Source: Clavelina lepadiformis
Taxonomy: Eukaryota; Chordata; Ascidiacea; Aplousobranchia; Clavelinidae
Reading direction: 5' to 3'
Length of the DNA stretch: 64,000 nt
NCBI RefSeq assembly: GCF_947623445.1
Contig: NC_135248.1
Span: 12,843,820-12,907,819 of the forward strand
Both the position numbers and the translations under genes were made by a program. Positions within the stretch are counted from its first letter, which is position 1, and each line of letters starts with the position of its first letter. The notes under the pieces are model-generated. The model made no database searches, had not been told where the DNA came from, and saw only the letters and a list, made by a program, of their open reading frames with translations. Positions 62,663 to 64,000 of this stretch are shown one piece after another.

Positions 62663-63319
62663 TTAGTCTTCGCATTTCCCTCCCCATTTCGCCTGTGGTG
62701 ACATAAAAGGCCATTTCTTGAATCGATCCGACTGTCTGTAAGCTGCAATCTTGTCCAGGGCGTAGAATCTCTCCACGTACTTCTTGATGCCTTGGTGCTT
62801 GTCCAAGCAATCTGACGTCATTAATTGGATGACGCCAAGCACTTCGCTAAAGTAGAAATCGACGTAGGTCATTTTATCTCCGATCATCCAATTAGAACTG
62901 CCAAGGAATTTTTCAAGCAAGTCCAGCAACTTTGGAAGAGTTTCGCCGAAGTATTTCTTCTTTGCCTCGTCAAAATCGTCGTGAGTGTAACAAAGCATGA
63001 AGAAGGGCATGGCAAGGTCACGTGCCACTTCTTCGTACACGTCACAACTTCGAATGTCCTCTTTAGTCTTCGGGTAAAGTGTTGCATGTTTCCGAGCAAG
63101 ATACTTCATAATCGCCCAGGTCTGCGTCATTCTGACGTCACCGTCGATGATGTAAGGTATGTTTGGAAAATCCAGATTCATGTTAAGTTTTACGTCAAAC
63201 CAAGAATTCTTTTCAACATATCTTTTATCTTCATATTCAATACCAAGGTACTCTAGCATGTAACGTATTGGTTGTGCCAGGCCTCTGATATCCCAGTAAC
63301 CAAGAATCAGTTTTGTCAT
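62663..63319 (-). CDS. Mu-class glutathione S-transferase with short mu-loop, intronless
   Basis: 218 residues in one exon. MTKLILGYWDIRGLAQPIRY has the catalytic Tyr; NIPYIIDGDVRMTQTWAIMK forms the glutathione site with Thr where the family has Ser. After YEDKRY the sequence goes straight to VEKNSWFDVK, so about eight residues (the GEPPNID segment present in the other copies) are missing, in the loop characteristic of mu-class enzymes. The C-terminal half (EAKKKYFGETLPKLLDLLEK to KWGGKCED) is nearly identical in DNA to the 27.6 kb gene. Frame intact, so probably functional. Confidence 0.95.
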   Translation of the reverse strand: MTKLILGYWDIRGLAQPIRYMLEYLGIEYEDKRYVEKNSWFDVKLNMNLDFPNIPYIIDGDVRMTQTWAIMKYLARKHATLYPKTKEDIRSCDVYEEVARDLAMPFFMLCYTHDDFDEAKKKYFGETLPKLLDLLEKFLGSSNWMIGDKMTYVDFYFSEVLGVIQLMTSDCLDKHQGIKKYVERFYALDKIAAYRQSDRFKKWPFMSPQAKWGGKCED

Positions 63320-64000
63320 GTTGTCAAAAACCTAAACCTTTATTCTGACAATATTTAAGCTTATATGACTTAATGAAAAGACGGGATTAGCAATGTACAA
63401 AATATGAACAAAAGCTGAGCTGCTATAAAATAAAATCTTAAAGTCAAATGTCAACGGTACTGAAATACCCTGCTAGTATTTTCTACGTCGTTTTATCCAA
63501 ACCTATAAAAAATAAACGAATTCGTTTATGATTAGAAATGGATGACTAACCAACTTTTACTCCCTATTCTGTAAATTCGTGAATCTTTTTGCTGTAATAC
63601 TCCACCTATAGTGAATACAATTCGCATTTGTTGTCAACCCCTTGTACAAAATTCTTATTCTTCGTTTTCGTTTCTACACTATTCTAAATTTATTCGTACA
63701 TTTGCTTGCTGCTGTTTGCTGGTATCTTACAAACAGGTAATTTTACAATATCCTCATTTTACAGGGTTTGGCCTACAATGGCTTTTCAAAGGAAAATTCA
63801 AATACACAACTTGCTAGCATAGCGTTATGCTGCGTGGTTGGCAACGGATTGATTTAGTTCGTTGTTGTGAAACGCAAAAAAACTTTTACTCGTCGCAAGG
63901 TAAATAAAAAAGCCATCACATTTGTTTTGTTGTCGTCAGCCGCTAAATTATGTCTTTTCCCAAGGCCTTCGTAGCTAACTGTTTATTCAAGACTATCAAG
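63320..64000. other. Upstream region of the last GST
   Basis: Contains the presumed promoter of the 63.3 kb minus-strand GST. The frame at 63611-63817 has no recognisable motif. Nothing else supported. Confidence 0.5.

Overview
The window looks like chromosomal DNA of an invertebrate animal, most likely an ascidian tunicate. The signs are AT-rich sequence, short-to-medium GT/AG introns, a single CDK4/6-type kinase, an alpha-type nicotinic receptor, expanded mu-class glutathione transferases, and many short DNA transposons and tRNA-derived SINEs. The tunicate assignment is an inference from gene style; no species marker was seen. ORF-sized open frames cover little of the window because most genes are split into exons.

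Layout. 1-3348 (+): last seven visible exons of the microsomal triglyceride transfer protein large subunit. 6501-15546 (+): complete ten-exon CDK4/6 kinase with a tail of about 300 residues absent from vertebrate CDK4 and CDK6. 18944-23139 (+): an incomplete nicotinic acetylcholine receptor alpha subunit, missing the Cys-loop exon and everything after TM2; an intronless endosulfine/ARPP19 gene (20254-20595, -) sits in its largest gap. 24307-29066: first mu-class GST group (one frameshifted copy, one intact copy, one fragment). 29.1-42.2 kb: gene-poor DNA with a Tigger/pogo-like transposon and several tRNA-derived repeats. 42292-56412 (-): a gene of at least 13 exons for a roughly 800-residue protein with a Gly/Asn-rich motif, three tandemly copied 69-nt exons, two hydrophobic segments, a TRADD-N-like domain and leucine-rich repeats. 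56.8-57.3 kb: two hAT-like MITEs. 60774-63319: second GST group (two intact genes convergently oriented, with a decayed relic between).

Most notable. The minus-strand 42-56 kb gene resembles metazoan TRADD-N immunity/apoptosis proteins and carries exon duplications with three unrelated DNA transposons inserted beside them. It is the best candidate for an undescribed system. The GST genes show mosaic similarity that suggests gene conversion over about 35 kb. The palindrome TGACGTCA occurs about 18 times, far above chance. Exon boundaries were derived by hand from GT/AG signals, reading phase and family alignment from memory; no search or alignment program was run.
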